This document shows, piece after piece, positions 12,068 through 24,542 of a stretch of DNA of 64,000 bases. A program made the position numbers and the translations under genes. The stretch lies in NCBI RefSeq assembly GCF_905220565.1, contig NC_059402.1, forward strand, positions 14,943,501 to 15,007,500, given 5' to 3'. Position 1 is the first letter of the stretch, and each line of letters begins with the position of its first letter. The notes under the pieces were generated by a model, which did no database searches, was not told the DNA's origin, and worked only from the letters and a program-made list of their open reading frames with translations. This stretch comes from Melitaea cinxia. Taxonomy: Eukaryota; Arthropoda; Insecta; Lepidoptera; Nymphalidae.

Positions 12068-13562
12068 GTATTTAGCTGATATTTATCACATGATTAAACA
12101 TAATATTTAAAAGCAAACGAAAGAAGAAAAACATTTGTCAGGGGAATGAACTTATACGTTTATTTATACAAGGTTCATTGAGCATCATATGTGTCATAAA
12201 GACGTATCCCGAATCATTGGGATATAAATAATATCCTTACATGTAATCATTACAGGATTCTTCGATGTCAGCATAGTCTAGGAGGTAACACCCTGAATAG
12301 ACTGACTAATCAACGTAGTTTAACTATGTCCCACTGTTGTGCCAAGGCCATATAAGAAAGGGTTGAAGCTTAATATACTTCGCTGTTTTATTAAAAGGTT
12401 TGGCGGATAAATTTCCGCAAAAAGCGATTTTAAGTTTTTTTTTTAATCGAGATTGTCATACAATAAATTGCTTCAACTATGACCAGAATAAGTAACAGTT
12501 TTATGATCTATTTGATCCGATATATCGACATGGTAATGAAAAGCTGTCTCAAGAAAATTGCATAATGAAATTCTATGTTGCAAATAGACCTTTTGCAAAA
12601 CATAACTATATTGTAAAGTAAAATACGTTTGTATATAAAAAAAATCAATATATTTCAAATAGTAGTTATTTTATAAATAATCAACGCAACACTGTTCAGC
12701 TCAACTTTTCAACGACACTGCTAATTGAAAAGTGGCCCATAACTTCGGTGTATCCGTTTTTACATTGCACGCCCCCCACTACACCAGATGTCAGTCACAC
12801 AACTATATTATTTTGTTTTCCGTTACAATTGCAGAACATAAGGTTATAATTATAAAGAAATTAATAATATTAATCAATGAATTGTTTCAAATTGTTTCAA
12901 TTGTTCAATTGTTCTTCAATGCGAAATGCATCCATTGTATTACAACAAGCGTAATTTTTTAAACATGTGAACCAGCGTCACATCACCCACTCTGTTCCCG
13001 ACTCTATCGAGATACAAGCTATAGTTAAATCTGCATTGATGTTATTATTTCAATTTAATTTTTATTGGAGATACAATTTTTGAATATATAAAAACTCAAG
13101 TAACCGGGAAGTCAAAAGAAATATAGTGTACGCTGTACCAGCAACCAGACGTTTATCCACAGACATATAAGATGGCGTTCTACAATTATTATACTTTTTT
13201 TATAACTTTTTTTTTTTATATGAGACAATCAAATATTACTGATATAGAGCAAAACATCTAAATAATAAATAATAAATACCATCGTCCAAAAAAAACCATA
13301 TGGTTTTTCTGTACGCTGTATCCTGTACTATACATTAGGACGATATACATTTCAAATTGAGCGTAAAAAACATACATAAGAAATGGTAAAGAGGAGAGTT
13401 AGATTAGAAAGTTGGCGTAACTCCGACGTATATTGCCTCGGAATACGAATAACTTTTGATGATAACAATGTTCTGTTTGGAACTTTATTTGTCTTCTTGT
13501 CCGTATATAGAATCAAAAAAAATCTGTTACAAATACACATTTTAAGATCAGTTGCTGAAACA
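12068..13562. other. non-coding stretch
   Basis: Short frames only, no domain recognised. 13,260-13,560 is AT-rich with no repeat match inside the window. Confidence 0.3.
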
Positions 13563-13846
13563 TGGACGACGACCGCTCTGGTGGTGGGTGCATGTACCGT
13601 GTCGGCGGCGCATAAATATCGGGGGTCGCAGGTTCGATTCCCGCTCGGAGAAGTTATTTGTGTTTATACAAATATTTACTTCCAGTTAGGTTGTCTGTTC
13701 TCGTGTGTCACGTTTAGCCGTCAATCCCGGTTGTTATCATATATACCTGCTAGCGATCGTTTTTTGCAATAGAGCTGCGTGGTGGATAAAGCTCCGATCC
13801 CTTCTCTACACGAGGAAAGTGGCCTATGCATGGTTACAGTACTGTG
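13563..13846 (+). mobile_element. tRNA-headed SINE, family C
   Basis: Contains GTCGCAGGTTCGATTCCCGC (box B), then GCCGTCAATCCCGGTTGTTATCAT and GTGGATAAAGCTCCGATCC blocks shared with 38686-38886 and 59853-60182. Followed by an (ATT)n microsatellite near 13903-13930. Confidence 0.65.
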
Positions 13847-14225
13847 TTATTATTATTTCTTTATTTGGATTATAAAATTGTACAGTATTTGGTCGAATAA
13901 AGAAATTATTATTATTATTATTATTATTAGTAAAAAACACTCGACGAATCTATGTGAAGCGATGCGTTCACATCGTGCGACGTATTTATCGCATGGTGTA
14001 CGTAGCGCCACGTAGCGCCGCGTAGCATCACGTAGCATCACTTCTAATTAGTGGCTTCTTCTATGACACTGCGAAAAATGCGACAACGAGAAGTCTAAAT
14101 ATTAAGAATTCGTATTCGTAATAGTTAAATCATTCTTTTGTTAATTGTTATCATCTAGCATTAGAACAACAATAAAAATGTCAGTGTTTGGTATTTAAGC
14201 TCAAAGGTACTACGCGACAGTAAAA

Positions 14226-14539
14226 TCTAATATATAAAATTCTCGTGTCGCGGTGTTTGTAGATAAACTCCTCCGAAACGGCTTAACCGATTCTCATGAA
14301 ATTTTGTGTGCATATTGGGTAGGTCTGAGAATCGAACAACATCTATTTTTCATCCCCCTAAATGCTAAGGGTAGTCCACCCCTATCTTTTTTTTTAATTT
14401 TTAGTAAAATTATTTATTTTTTATTTTATTATGATTTGGCGTTGAAAAATACATACAACCCTAAATTTTCGCCTTTTACCACCAAACCCTATTTTTAAAT
14501 AGCGTTTAACGGCAAGACAATGTTTGCCAAGTCAGCTAG
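14226..14539 (+). mobile_element. short non-autonomous Helitron
   Basis: Same family as 1190-1503. It starts TCTAATATATAAAATTCTCG after A and ends GTCAGCTAG (CTAG at 14536-14539), here followed by C rather than T, so the right junction is mutated or atypical. Confidence 0.75.
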
Positions 14540-15722
14540 CTATACTATAAAAATTGTAGTAGGTAGTAGCTATACTATTAAAAATCGTAGTACAATCACC
14601 AGTAGTACACCAAAGGAGTAACTAAACGCAAAGAAATATAAAGTGTTCTAAATCAAACCACCTATAATACTGGTTACATTACGACGGTACTTGACAATTA
14701 TTGTAACTAAAATTGAGTACAACCGTGCAAAACGACTTGCCATAAAAGCAACAGAGTAAAAGCGTTTGCCATTCATATTGAAGTTAAGCAGAAATGTTTG
14801 GCAACACTTGAACTCAACTAACTTAACCGGAAGTCAACTCAAACTAATGTCATTGGAAACGAAAATAGATAGACGAAATTTATTTGATATTATGTAAGTT
14901 CGAACTTAAGTAATTCTAAGACCAGCTGTCATTGTCACGAATAGCTATAATAATTAAAAACTTTAAACATTATTATTAATAAAGTTTAACACTAGGTCAT
15001 AGACCAAGTTATTTACTATAATTTTAATATTAAATAATTAAAAAATATATATTGTGAATTCTGTGAGAGGTAAATCGACCTAAGCCAAAGAGACCACTAA
15101 GGCGTAACATTATACTTATGATGTTTTTGCTCATCATTAAATATGAAGTGAAAAATGAGGTGAAGTCATAATCTTACTTAATAAACAGACTCAATGTATA
15201 TTTTTTAAAACCAGAGTGATAACTTAAAATTTTAAAGGGCAGGTCTCACCGATTGCTGATCAAATTTATCTATCAAATAAGTTCCTTATAGATTTTATCC
15301 ATCCTGTTCAAGCATGTTTTAGGTTAACTAATAAATTATAACACTATAAGATTATATGTTATAAAAGTTTCTCTTTACACTATACACGTAACTTCAAGGA
15401 AAGACGTTTTATCCTAAAGGATCAATATAAGCTACAAGATTTCTTATTTGAAATCTGTGTTCTATATAGAATTTACACGTGCATACAATTTTAATATAAT
15501 CATGGTGCAAAGAAACTTAAACCTTATTTCAAAGCGGTAAAAGCAAACACGAACGCAAGCGTAGTTAAGAGGTTCGAGTCAAATCCGCTTAGGAAGTGCT
15601 CTATTTCGAATTTTAAAATGATTTTGGCAGAATTGGATCTTTTCCTCTTGATTCAAAACGTGTAGTGTAAGCTTAAATTTAATTCGATACAATTATATTA
15701 TAATACTTAATTAATTTAGTTT
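14540..15722. other. non-coding stretch
   Basis: No gene or repeat recognised. A 22-bp near duplication of AGTAGCTATACTAT-like sequence lies just after the Helitron (about 14540-14590). Confidence 0.3.
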
Positions 15723-16056
15723 CATCATCACTTCAGCCTATCGCAGTCCACTGCTGGACATAGACCTCCACATTTCGCGCCCGACATCATGGCGCGAACT
15801 CATGTGTTTTTACCTTAGTCATCACGCTGGGCAGGCGGGTTGGTGATAGCAGGGCTGGCTTTGTCGCACCGAAAACGCTGCTGCCCGTCTTTGTATATAT
15901 GTATTTTAAAGCAGCAGTTGGATAGTTATCCCGCCATCGGCCGGCTTTATAAGTTCCTAGGTGGCAGTGGAACTTTGTTATCCCTTAGTCGCCTCATACG
16001 ACACCTACGGGAAGAGACGGGGTGGCTATATTCTTTACTACCGTAAACTACACAGC
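15723..16056 (+). repeat. dispersed repeat family A, copy 3
   Basis: The most diverged full-length copy in the window, starting CATCATCACTTCAGCC and ending CTACACAGC. Confidence 0.75.
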
Positions 16057-16115
16057 TAATCCTAATCCAAAACCTTATTTAGTCAGCTAATCCTAATCCA
16101 AGACCTCATTTAGTT
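16054..16115. repeat. 2 x 31-bp near-perfect tandem duplication
   Basis: CAGCTAATCCTAATCCAA-type unit repeated directly at the edge of family A copy 3, with two or three mismatches. Confidence 0.75.
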
Positions 16116-16587
16116 TAAATATTAAGTAAAAAATAAATAAATTAAATTAAAAATGAGATTTTTTTTTTTATTTCACTTGATATTAAATCACGATTAAAAT
16201 TGTATCTGAAATAGATACCACAACTGCCTGTGAAAATGCTCAATATAAAATAAAAACAATATTGCAATTTCGACTTCAGCAAATGATACTTTTCTTCTTA
16301 AAGGCGGTATTTATTGTATCAGAGTCTAAGTAAAAGACGTAAAGCGTGACAAATTAAATGTTCATTTCACATACTCCTGTCTCGTTGCCTGTAAGAGATC
16401 GCTATAAGCGATAAGGCCGCCTTTGCATATTTGTTTTGTATCTAATCGTTCTAAAATGTATCTTCTTTTTTGTGTGTGCAATAAAGTTTATAAATAAAAT
16501 ATATATAAATAAAAATAAAAAAATACTCGTATAATATTGATTTTATAATGATAACGTACTAAATCTTTGCAGAATATTTGGTAACGC

Positions 16588-16704
16588 GGCAACGCGCTTG
16601 CGATATTTCTGGTGTTGCAGGCGTCTATAAGCTACGGTGATCGCTTAGCATCAGGTGAGCCAAACGCTTGTTTGCCGACCTAGTTGTATATGTAAAAAAA
16701 AAAC
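16588..16704 (+). repeat. dispersed repeat family D, 3' part
   Basis: GGCAACGCGCTTGCG to CTTGTTTGCCGACCTAG and an A-rich tail. 5' truncated relative to 11771-12067. Confidence 0.65.
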
Positions 16705-16784
16705 AATATATCGTTTTTAACTGTTTTTATTTTAACTAATGGAAAAAGCTCGTACTACTGATTCAACCAGAATTAACACACTGG

Positions 16785-16985
16785 CAATCTTACGTAGATC
16801 GTCGATGCAGCCGGCCGGAGGACGTCCCACACTGCGTTTGCCAAACGCGGTCTCCACTCCAGGGCACGTCTGCTCCAACGGCCCTCAGTTCTGCGGCACA
16901 TGCGACCAGCCCATCACCACTTCAACTTGCTGATCCTTCGGGCTACGTCGGTTACTTTCGTTATTCTATATCCAAGCAATAAATG
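16785..16985 (-). pseudogene. RTE-type LINE, C-terminal fragment
   Basis: Read on the minus strand it encodes a stretch with KLKWQWAGHVCRRTEGRW and RSVGRPPAGCIDDLRKIA. This is the C-terminal tail after the reverse-transcriptase domain of RTE-clade non-LTR retrotransposons in moths, by family knowledge. Only about 60 residues remain, with no RT catalytic motif and no start. A second RTE piece from a different part of the protein lies in the palindrome arms. Confidence 0.7.
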
Positions 16986-18580
16986 TTTGACATCTTTTTC
17001 ATTAAAATTATTTAAGGAAATGAATACTTATCAATCTGCTTACCGAATTGCTGATTGTTTAAAAAAAGAACTAGTAAACGCCGCTACGTTATTAATATTC
17101 CGTCTAACGTAAACAATTTTACTTAATTCTCATTTAAATTAATATTTTTTTTAAACATATAAAAACGACCATGTGTTTGTCGTCCATCTACACGAAATCT
17201 ACAACAAACAATTACTGTTGGTACGCTATCAGACTTCACCAAGATCACGCCCAGATCTCGCTAGCAATTGTAATGCACAAAGAGCAAACTTACGCTACTC
17301 CGTCACAGATGGCGCTATTCTAAATTCTGAATAACGCTAAAATTAGTTACGTGCCGTAGTTCTATCACATGTACGAATAAAGAAAAAACAGAAGTCTATA
17401 CACACTAAACCAAAACAATGAAATATTATTATGATATAGCCACTTGAAGACTAAGTAAGACTGTCATCATTGGTGCTCCGGATACTTATTTATTACAGTA
17501 TCATTTTTGTAAATAATATTTCAATAAGCGCTTTTTACTTCTACCACGAGCAAAACAAGACGTGCAGTTGCCATGGCGACACGCGACCAGAGACCGTAAT
17601 ATGACGGTTACACTTTAAAACGAAGCCCTGAAATTGGAATAGGAAGACAAAATGAAAAATCAGTTAAAAATTATACTAGAACTTTCTGGATTCAGTTTGA
17701 ACTAACAAGTGTCAACAAATCCATTCATAAATATAACCTGATTAAAAATTGTGTAAATTACGAAATTCATTTACTGTTGGAGGGAACTTTGACAGGAAAA
17801 ACTTATTCAAATTTTAAGTAGCGTTTTGTGAGATATAAAGTAGCCAGACCTTCTGAAAAGGCTCTGTATTGGCAGAGGGATTAAGGTTGACAAATCTTCC
17901 AATGTTCCTAAAGTTGCGGGTGTCCATAACTACATCTACGGTAACCACTTCATATCAGGCAGATCTTGGGCTTGTTTTCTACTTTAGTCGCATCCAAAAT
18001 TGAATCAAGCTGAAACAAACTAATTTGAACGCAGAACATCCCACAGCACTTCAATTGGAATTAAAGCCGCTATATTTGGTCTAATAATTTACTCACTCAC
18101 AGCAACTAATGATATCAACTATTGCAAAGAGTTAATGATTCGTTAACAAAACGGCAAGATTTAAACAACTATACATTCGCTTCATATTATATTAAAAAAA
18201 CGACATTTTATTAAATATTCAACGATTAATATCAAAAAGTTTTAATGAATACCGTTAAAAAGTTTTATACAATTAAAAATTTTATTTTTCAGGGTACCGT
18301 ATCGAAAGAAAGCACAGCATTGTTTTATTTAGATTCTAATTGACAGTCTGTCATAAGATTGCCCGTGATTTTGCCAAAAGCATCTTGATATATCAAGTTG
18401 GAAGTAATTTGATCGACGTCTAGAACAGCTTCAATAAATGATAACCTATAATTCTTAATCCAATCCTCCAATATCATTTCGAAAAATGTCAAAACTGATT
18501 GTTTTAAATATTACTATCTCTGTAGGTAAATATCCTCATTCTGTTTGACGTCAATTTAATTTTATATTTTAATTATATAA
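16986..18580. other. non-coding stretch
   Basis: No gene recognised. A degenerate family D relative sits at about 17850-17985 (GTTGCGGGTGTCCATAAC ... GGGCTTGTTTT). Confidence 0.3.
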
Positions 18581-18900
18581 TCTATACATATATATAACAA
18601 AGTGATCTTACACTTATCTATACAAAATAATAAAATTGGATTCTCTCTTTCTAATATTAAAATAACCGCTTTATACTAAATGCATATGGACGTATATACG
18701 ATACATATACCAAAATAACATTTTTTACATTTTTTGTCTGTCTGTCTGTCTGTTTGTTCCGGCTAATCTCTGAAGCGACTGGACCGATTTTAACGCTAGC
18801 TGATAGTAAGGAGTAACTTAAGTTACTTCTATTTGAGGAATTTATTTATTTTATAACTCTGCGAAGTGAACAACATATTTTTATTAAATTCCACAACTAG
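18581..18900 (+). mobile_element. Helitron 5' fragment
   Basis: Starts TCTATACATATATATAAC after A, with a TCTG microsatellite and the GCTAATCTCTGAAGCGACTGG block typical of these elements. No CTAG 3' end was found, so it is truncated. Confidence 0.5.
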
Positions 18901-20020
18901 ACACGTATATAGATGTAGAATTTTAAATTTTATACTACAAATTATAGAATAATATTCTCAATAGGGTCAAAAAAAGTTAAAAATATAAGAATATTTATAG
19001 TAGAATTTTAACAAAATATAATTTTCTATAATATTTTTGTAGACAGAACACTTTGTGTGTCTCGTAGGTGCTTGTCAGGCTTTAAATTTGCGTGATACAA
19101 CGTTACCAAGAGACTAATAAACATTAACGTTTTTTGACCGCTAAAATGACAATTTTTCCACAAAATTTTAAATGCCTCTAAATTACACCGCACGCCATAA
19201 AGCGTGGCAACTTCATTAAAAATACTCCGGAATCATTGATAAAGTTTTCATAGCTCCCTTGAAGGTACTTAAGTGAAACGGTAAAATATTTGCAATTTTT
19301 TCTATCATTTAAATTTTCGATATCCATTGAAAATTTCTTCAAAGATGTTTTGAAACGTTTCATATAAATAACGTAATGTTTACAGAAAAAATTGTAGCAA
19401 ACGTTTTAATTTTTCTTGATTACGAAATCTGCTACTTTTAAGGTCAGCGTTATTTGTAAAATTCAGAAATGTATCGTGTATAAAACCCAAATGGTCGCGG
19501 AAAGAGGAGCACTGTCTTATAGTAGTGATTTAAGTTCCAATTATGTTAATATTTGCAAGTTCAATTTCTCCTCTTGGAATAATTATATTCCGTACTACCG
19601 TACTACAACTAGTAAGTATTTGTACAAAATTCAATAAGTAATACTTATTGAATAAATATAACGCTATTCAATATCGCTATTTTTTCTTTATTACAAAGGT
19701 GGCAAATTAAAATATTAAAATAAATAATAATTAAATATTAATTTTAAAATCAATTCCTCATTGTGATCTTAATTAATATTAGAAATTGGTAAATTATAAA
19801 ACACATTTTAATATCTAATTAATATGCCTATGCCAGATAAAAGTAATTAAGGGCACAGGATAATACGTAAAAAGTTATAAAGGAGGGGAGGATTAAGGGG
19901 GTTAATAACATGTATGGTAAAACAACGTTTGCGGGGTCTATACTAGCTGATCGGGGTTATATACTAGCTGACCCCGCATCGATATATATATATAGTATTG
20001 TATAGTTGAGTCATAAATTA
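18901..20020. other. non-coding stretch with Helitron ends
   Basis: No gene. At 19909-19980 a forward-type Helitron 3' end (CAACGTTTGCGGGGTC ... ACTAGCT) is followed at once by a reverse-type end (ACTAGCTGACCCCGC), suggesting back-to-back remnants just outside the palindrome. Confidence 0.4.
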
Positions 20021-20087
20021 TAAATGTACCATAATATTCACTTTTTCTTGTGCTATGTTATTTATTCTCATATTTAACATTTTTCAG

Positions 20088-20335
20088 GAACAAAATTGAC
20101 TCCTCGTCCACAAGGATAAGGTCGAAGTTAAAGGAAAATATGATAATATCGCAAAGCAGACAACATGAATCAGTCCACCACGCGCACTCCAGCGGTTAAA
20201 TGTAACCAAGTGACCGCTTACAGCCAAAAGACCAGACACAACAAGCCCAATTTCACCCAAATAAGTTACGTACAACCACCATTCAGAATATCTCCGAGTA
20301 ACCCTAAACCAACTAACAAGTCGCGATGCATGTGA
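20088..20335 (+). pseudogene. decayed terminal exon, VQPPFR family (outer, left arm)
   Basis: An intron-like acceptor (ACATTTTTCAG) is followed by a region that aligns with the terminal exon at 63501-63719. The opening reads EQN then a stop where W is expected, then LLVHKDK. After a frame change a 38-residue stretch contains TQISYVQPPFRISP and ends at TGA 20333-20335. With one stop and one frame change it cannot encode the full exon. Its partner is at 31101-31348. Function unknown. Confidence 0.6.
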
Positions 20336-20540
20336 GACAGTGTCGTTTTTTTTTTTTTCATAATGTATAGTTTCTTGTGATGTATGTATTTTTATTAGTT
20401 AGTTAATAATGTCAATAATATTTTCTGTCTTTTACTCGATTCATTAAAAACCGTATCGACTCTATTATGATAATCTATTAACACGTTAATTTTAAAGATA
20501 ATTTTAGTTTAAAAAATCTTATATAATTAGTCATATAAAG

Positions 20541-20905
20541 TCTCGTCTCGGCTCCGTATGTTAACACAAGCAGGACGCGTTGCTCGAAGACTTTTGTCTT
20601 CAAGCATTGCGGAATCTTCGAAGTGAAGACTCGACGAACGCCGCCCAGCCCGACCGAATCCTCCTATCAGCCTCCTTCTTGAAGTTGTTGCGGCTTAGTT
20701 GGATAGTATGGCCTAGGTAAAATATAAAAATATAATCCTGAACAAGTATCGGCCTCGATATGACTCGGTTGTTAAACATAAACATTCGTTACGTTTAATA
20801 AATATTCGTTTTTTCCAAGTTCATACAGATGCCGACAAGTCAGGAGGACTTGCTAAGGCCGGCCAGCATTCGACCTAACTCATCCAACATCTCCGCAGCA
20901 ATAAT
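20541..20905 (-). pseudogene. RTE-type LINE reverse-transcriptase fragment (left arm)
   Basis: The minus strand encodes GHTIQLSRNNFKKEADRRIR and GWAAFVESSLRRFRNA, then a frame change into TYGAE-like residues. This matches the segment just downstream of the RT catalytic core in RTE elements. It is full of stops and is identical in position in the right arm (about 30530-30894). Confidence 0.65.
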
Positions 20906-21630
20906 GACATATGAATAATGAAATTACATGTAAAGTGTTATTGGTCAATTTACTATGGTTAATAATTAATTTTAGTAGTCTTTTGTTAATAGATACGTTA
21001 AATAGATGAAAAAATAATTACTTAACGACTTTTTTTATAATCGTTTGCATGAAAAACTATCATAAACTAACGATAATATAAGTAACTGCGATTATTATCA
21101 TAATAATAGAACATTAAGTCAATAATTAAGCTAGTCATTAGTTAAGTATTTGAGAAGATAGAATGAATAGCGCTTATATTCATAACTTAACTATAAATAG
21201 TCGTAGCTTTTTGTTTTATGCATCAAAAGGAACTCTTCTGTTGAACAGAAAGGACAAATAGTCACACTCAACCATAACATTTTGATTTTGATTAAAGTCA
21301 ACTCTTCAATGCGATCCTGATTGTCGCGGTAAATTGGTAAGCCGTTCTACATATTTCTCGTGTAACTATAATTGTAGTTTGTGTATTACAATCATTTTGC
21401 GCCAGATGAATCATAGTCTGCAGTAAAAGAGCTTAGGATAGTATGTAAAATCTTTTTAAGATTTTTTTCTGTATGCAATATTACAGTAACTAAAGTCCTA
21501 CTGCTTGACAGAGATTTTCTCTCTTAAGTAGTAAAGTTGAAACTTGATCTGCTACCTCTTCTGAGTATATATCCATTGCAGTTATAATGCTATAAGCTAA
21601 TGTTTAGAAGATATGCAAAAGTAAATTGCA

Positions 21631-21745
21631 CTAGCTGTGCCCGCGACTTCGTCCGTGTGGAATTTAACAAAAATTATAGTCCGGAACGCAGAATTATAAA
21701 ATAAAAATAGTTTTTAAATTAAAGTAGCCTGAGTTACTCCTTGCA
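21631..21745 (-). mobile_element. Helitron 3' end (left arm)
   Basis: CTAG at 21631-21634 preceded by A, followed by GCTGTGCCCGCGACTTCGTC, the reversed GC hairpin of the Helitron terminus. No matching 5' end was found. The same junction exists at 36971 in the third unit, so it pre-dates the duplication of units. Confidence 0.55.
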
Positions 21746-21815
21746 TTATAAATGTACCATAATATTCACTTTATCTTGTGCTGTGATATTTATTCTCATA
21801 TTTCATATTTTTCAG

Positions 21816-22032
21816 GAACAACGTTGGCTCGTCACCCACAAGAATTTAATTGCAATTAATATAAAATATGCAACGTGATAGCGCGAAAGGGTCAAACATG
21901 GACACAAAAATTAAATATAGCCAAGTAACCGCATACAGCCAAACGACCGGTCACAACAACTCCAAAGTCACCCAAATAAGCTACGTACAACCCCCATTTA
22001 GAATATCTCCTCCTAAACCAACTAAGAAGTAG
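21816..22032 (+). pseudogene. decayed terminal exon, VQPPFR family (inner, left arm)
   Basis: The acceptor TATTTTTCAG (21813-21815 CAG) is followed by EQRWLVTHKNLIA, which aligns with VQQWLDMHEDDLLA at the start of the 63.5-kb exon, and then a stop. In another frame, QVTAYSQTTGHNNSK and TQISYVQPPFRISPPKPTKK run to TAG at 22030-22032. So start and end are recognisable but the frame is broken once. Followed by a 3' UTR-like stretch with AATAAA-type signals. Mirrored at 29406-29622; near-identical to 37156-37372. Confidence 0.6.
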
Positions 22033-22338
22033 TAATTGTTCAGAATCGATTTTTTTATCGTAATGTATATTCCTATTTATTAATAAACCATGTCAATAAT
22101 ACTTTCTGACTTTTATTTGATTCATTAAGAAATCCTATCACTCTATTATGGAAATCTATTAGCAAGTTAATTTTAAAGATAATTTTAGATTTTAAAAATC
22201 TTATATAATTAGTAGTATAAAGCCAAAAACAATGAAAATAATTCATTATTAAGCGTGACGCGAGGCTTAAATAATCATGAAATAGCTGCTTACCTTACTT
22301 CACCTATTTACAATACACAATATTACTATAACAAAATA

Positions 22339-22680
22339 CAGTCGAATTGAGAACCTCCTCCGTTTTTGGAAGTCGGTTAATAAATACCTTAAAAAACAGG
22401 CTTCTTATGCCAACATGGGTAGGCCTGCTACTCTATTAAGACAAAGATATTTAGAAGAATCTAATAATGACAAAAAAATGCACAATTCAATATACCATAA
22501 TTCATCAATTCCATAAACACCATCCCCATTTTGCCGACCTTAGAGTAGGAATTCGATAAAAAAAGAATTATCATAGTTGGACTACTCCTTAAAAAGTAAT
22601 GCGTTGTCATAATAAAAAAAAAAAAATTATACGCGTTGACTTGAGGAACTCGTCCATTTTTTTCGTAGTTTAAATATAAA
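22339..22680 (-). repeat. AACCGACTTCC-type repeat (left arm)
   Basis: GAGAACCTCCTCCGTTTTTGG and GAAGTCGGTTAA mark one edge of the family seen at 58612-59357. Internal sequence differs, so this is a different subfamily or a rearranged copy. Mirrored in the right arm at about 28755-29096. Confidence 0.5.
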
Positions 22681-23026
22681 AATAATTAAACAAGTTGTGT
22701 CCTAAAACAAAGGTCAATGCCGGAAATCGATTTACGAATGTTATTGTATTTAATACACAACCGTAGTAAAGGAGCATCTTTACCAATGTGAGTCTTTACC
22801 AATGTGAGACTTTACGCAAGCAATGTCACATATTATCTTGTGACCATGTAAATATATTATTCAGTGAGTCCAAGTGGGAGCCGGTTTGAGTATTCACTAT
22901 GTTATTTCAAAAAAATTTACTTTATAATTTATAACGTTTGCAGGAATGTTGGGTCTAAAATTTCACGCCTACTTCGAAGATAAATCATGTGAAACTTTAC
23001 CAAACAGTATTTGTACAACTTCCTAT

Positions 23027-23829
23027 GCAAGAAGTCGTTTTCATGGAAAGCAAGATGCCTCGTAAAATCACGCTAAATGCTTTTAATACGCTAAGACTGT
23101 ATACAGTACTGAGGATTCAAGATGACACAATGGTTCACAATCGTTGGTTAATTACACACCCTTATAAAAAGAACTGCAATTTTATTAAACAAAGCAATAA
23201 GTACAAAAGCTGTATTGCCAATAAAGGGTGATTTGTAAGGTCATTTAACTACTAGGAATTGGCCACGGTATATAAAAACAAAAGTAAATATCTTATGACA
23301 TTCACACAGCAGCGTCTTAGGTGTGACGAAGCCAGCTCTGCGGTCACAAACCCGCCTACCCAGCGTGGTGACTATGGGCAACGCACCAGAGTTCGCGCCA
23401 TTTTTGGTGCGAACTTGTGGAGGCCTATGTCCAGCAGTGGACACACAGTTTTTTTATTATTAATAATTTTTAAAAGCACACCAAGGTACTTTACACAATA
23501 CTTTATAGCGATTGTAAGGATGTTTGATAAATGTATATGCACACATTTTTTTAATAATTAAATAAATAAAGTTATCAGTACGCACTCGTAGAAAGCAGGA
23601 TATTCACTTCACAAAATAATATTTTAATGTGATTTATGGCTTTTCATAAAAATATGATAGCAATCATAGATTTGAATTAATTTCATATATATATTATGTC
23701 ATACACATATGGCCGTCTGTTCCTATGGTGAACTACTTAATGCTTATGTTATAGGTAATAGCTGTCGGATATAGTTGTTTATTTTTCGATAAATACAAAT
23801 AAACAATATTTAAATATAAATAAATACAT
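23027..23829. other. palindrome spacer, left part
   Basis: Unique to the spacer. 22989-23231 is an open + frame whose residues NRWLITH weakly resemble the start of the VQPPFR exon (QRWLVTH). 23308-23450 is an inverted partial family A repeat. 23605-23829 matches 58191-58440, including a truncated family B SINE at 23707-23829. The last four bases, ACAT, are the target duplication of the provirus. Confidence 0.5.
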
Positions 23830-24099
23830 AGTTATGTTGGACCAAAGCATGAGAACAATAGAAGTAAATGCTTAATCAGCGGAATAGGAATAACAAATGA
23901 TTTCTCACGTTGTCTCATGCTTTGGGATCATATGTCTTGAGAAAGTTTTATTAGAATTAAATCGGCGATTAATCCAGAGCATGTAATTCTGTTCGGACGT
24001 GTCCACTGTAATTTTAATTAATTTTTAATTAAATAGTTTTAGTTTAATTAATGTAATATTTTTTTTAAAAAGCCCTTTCGCGCTCCCGTAAACTTGTCT
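23830..24099 (+). repeat. errantivirus 5' LTR
   Basis: Starts AGTTATGTTGGACC and ends CCGTAAACTTGTCT. AGT...YT termini are characteristic of errantiviruses. No difference from the 3' LTR was found by reading. Confidence 0.9.
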
Positions 24100-24117
24100 G
24101 GCGCAGCCGGTAGGATT
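24099..24117 (+). other. primer-binding site
   Basis: TGGCGCAGCCGGTAGGATT directly abuts the 5' LTR, sharing its last T. TGGCGCAG starts are typical of the tRNA-Ser-primed errantivirus group; the tRNA assignment is from memory and unverified. Confidence 0.65.
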
Positions 24118-24542
24118 GTTTCAAAATAATTACAGCCTTCGTTCTTAAGAATTCGTCTTCAAAATCAGCGAATAATTGGGCTTTCGAAGGTCTGTAAGAA
24201 ACAATCCCGAACCAAATAAATAAGACAGTGATCGAGGAGTCCAGGAGCTGGCGATGCTGGTGACCGGTTGGTGAGTAGAACTTTTCACCTTCCGTCTATC
24301 TCTTGTTATTTTGGGATAAGACTTCTCCTATTATAACGTTTTCTGGTTTTCTTACGTATTTTTGTTAATAATTAATTTAAATATAAAAAATTGTACTTTT
24401 GATAAAAAGAATTTGAAGAAATTGTTTAATATATTATTAATTTAATATTTCAATTCAAAATCATTGAAATATTATTAACATAATTTATGTGTATAAAATT
24501 AATATTTTTAGTTATAAAACTTTTTATTAACGATAAAAAAAA
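24118..24542 (+). other. errantivirus leader
   Basis: 425 bp between primer-binding site and gag. It contains a donor-like GTTGGTGAGTAG near 24263, a candidate 5' splice site for a subgenomic env mRNA. No conserved packaging motif is recognised. Confidence 0.35.

Larger units (their letters stand above)
20021..23026. repeat. left arm of ~3-kb inverted repeat
   Basis: Reverse-complements 28409-31414 over essentially its whole length. Both arms are 3,006 bp, and segments compared by eye differ at only about one base in a hundred, apart from the outermost ~50 bp. Order within the arm: pseudo-exon unit 1, RTE fragment, unit 2 with a Helitron 3' end and second pseudo-exon, and an AACCGACTTCC repeat. 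Because nested insertions are shared at identical points, the inversion-duplication post-dates them. Confidence 0.9.

Noticed and set aside
21631..22305. Helitron capture as the source of the VQPPFR exon copies
   Set aside because: Homology between the left arm and the third copy continues through the Helitron end on both sides, so the exon moved by segmental duplication, not inside a Helitron.
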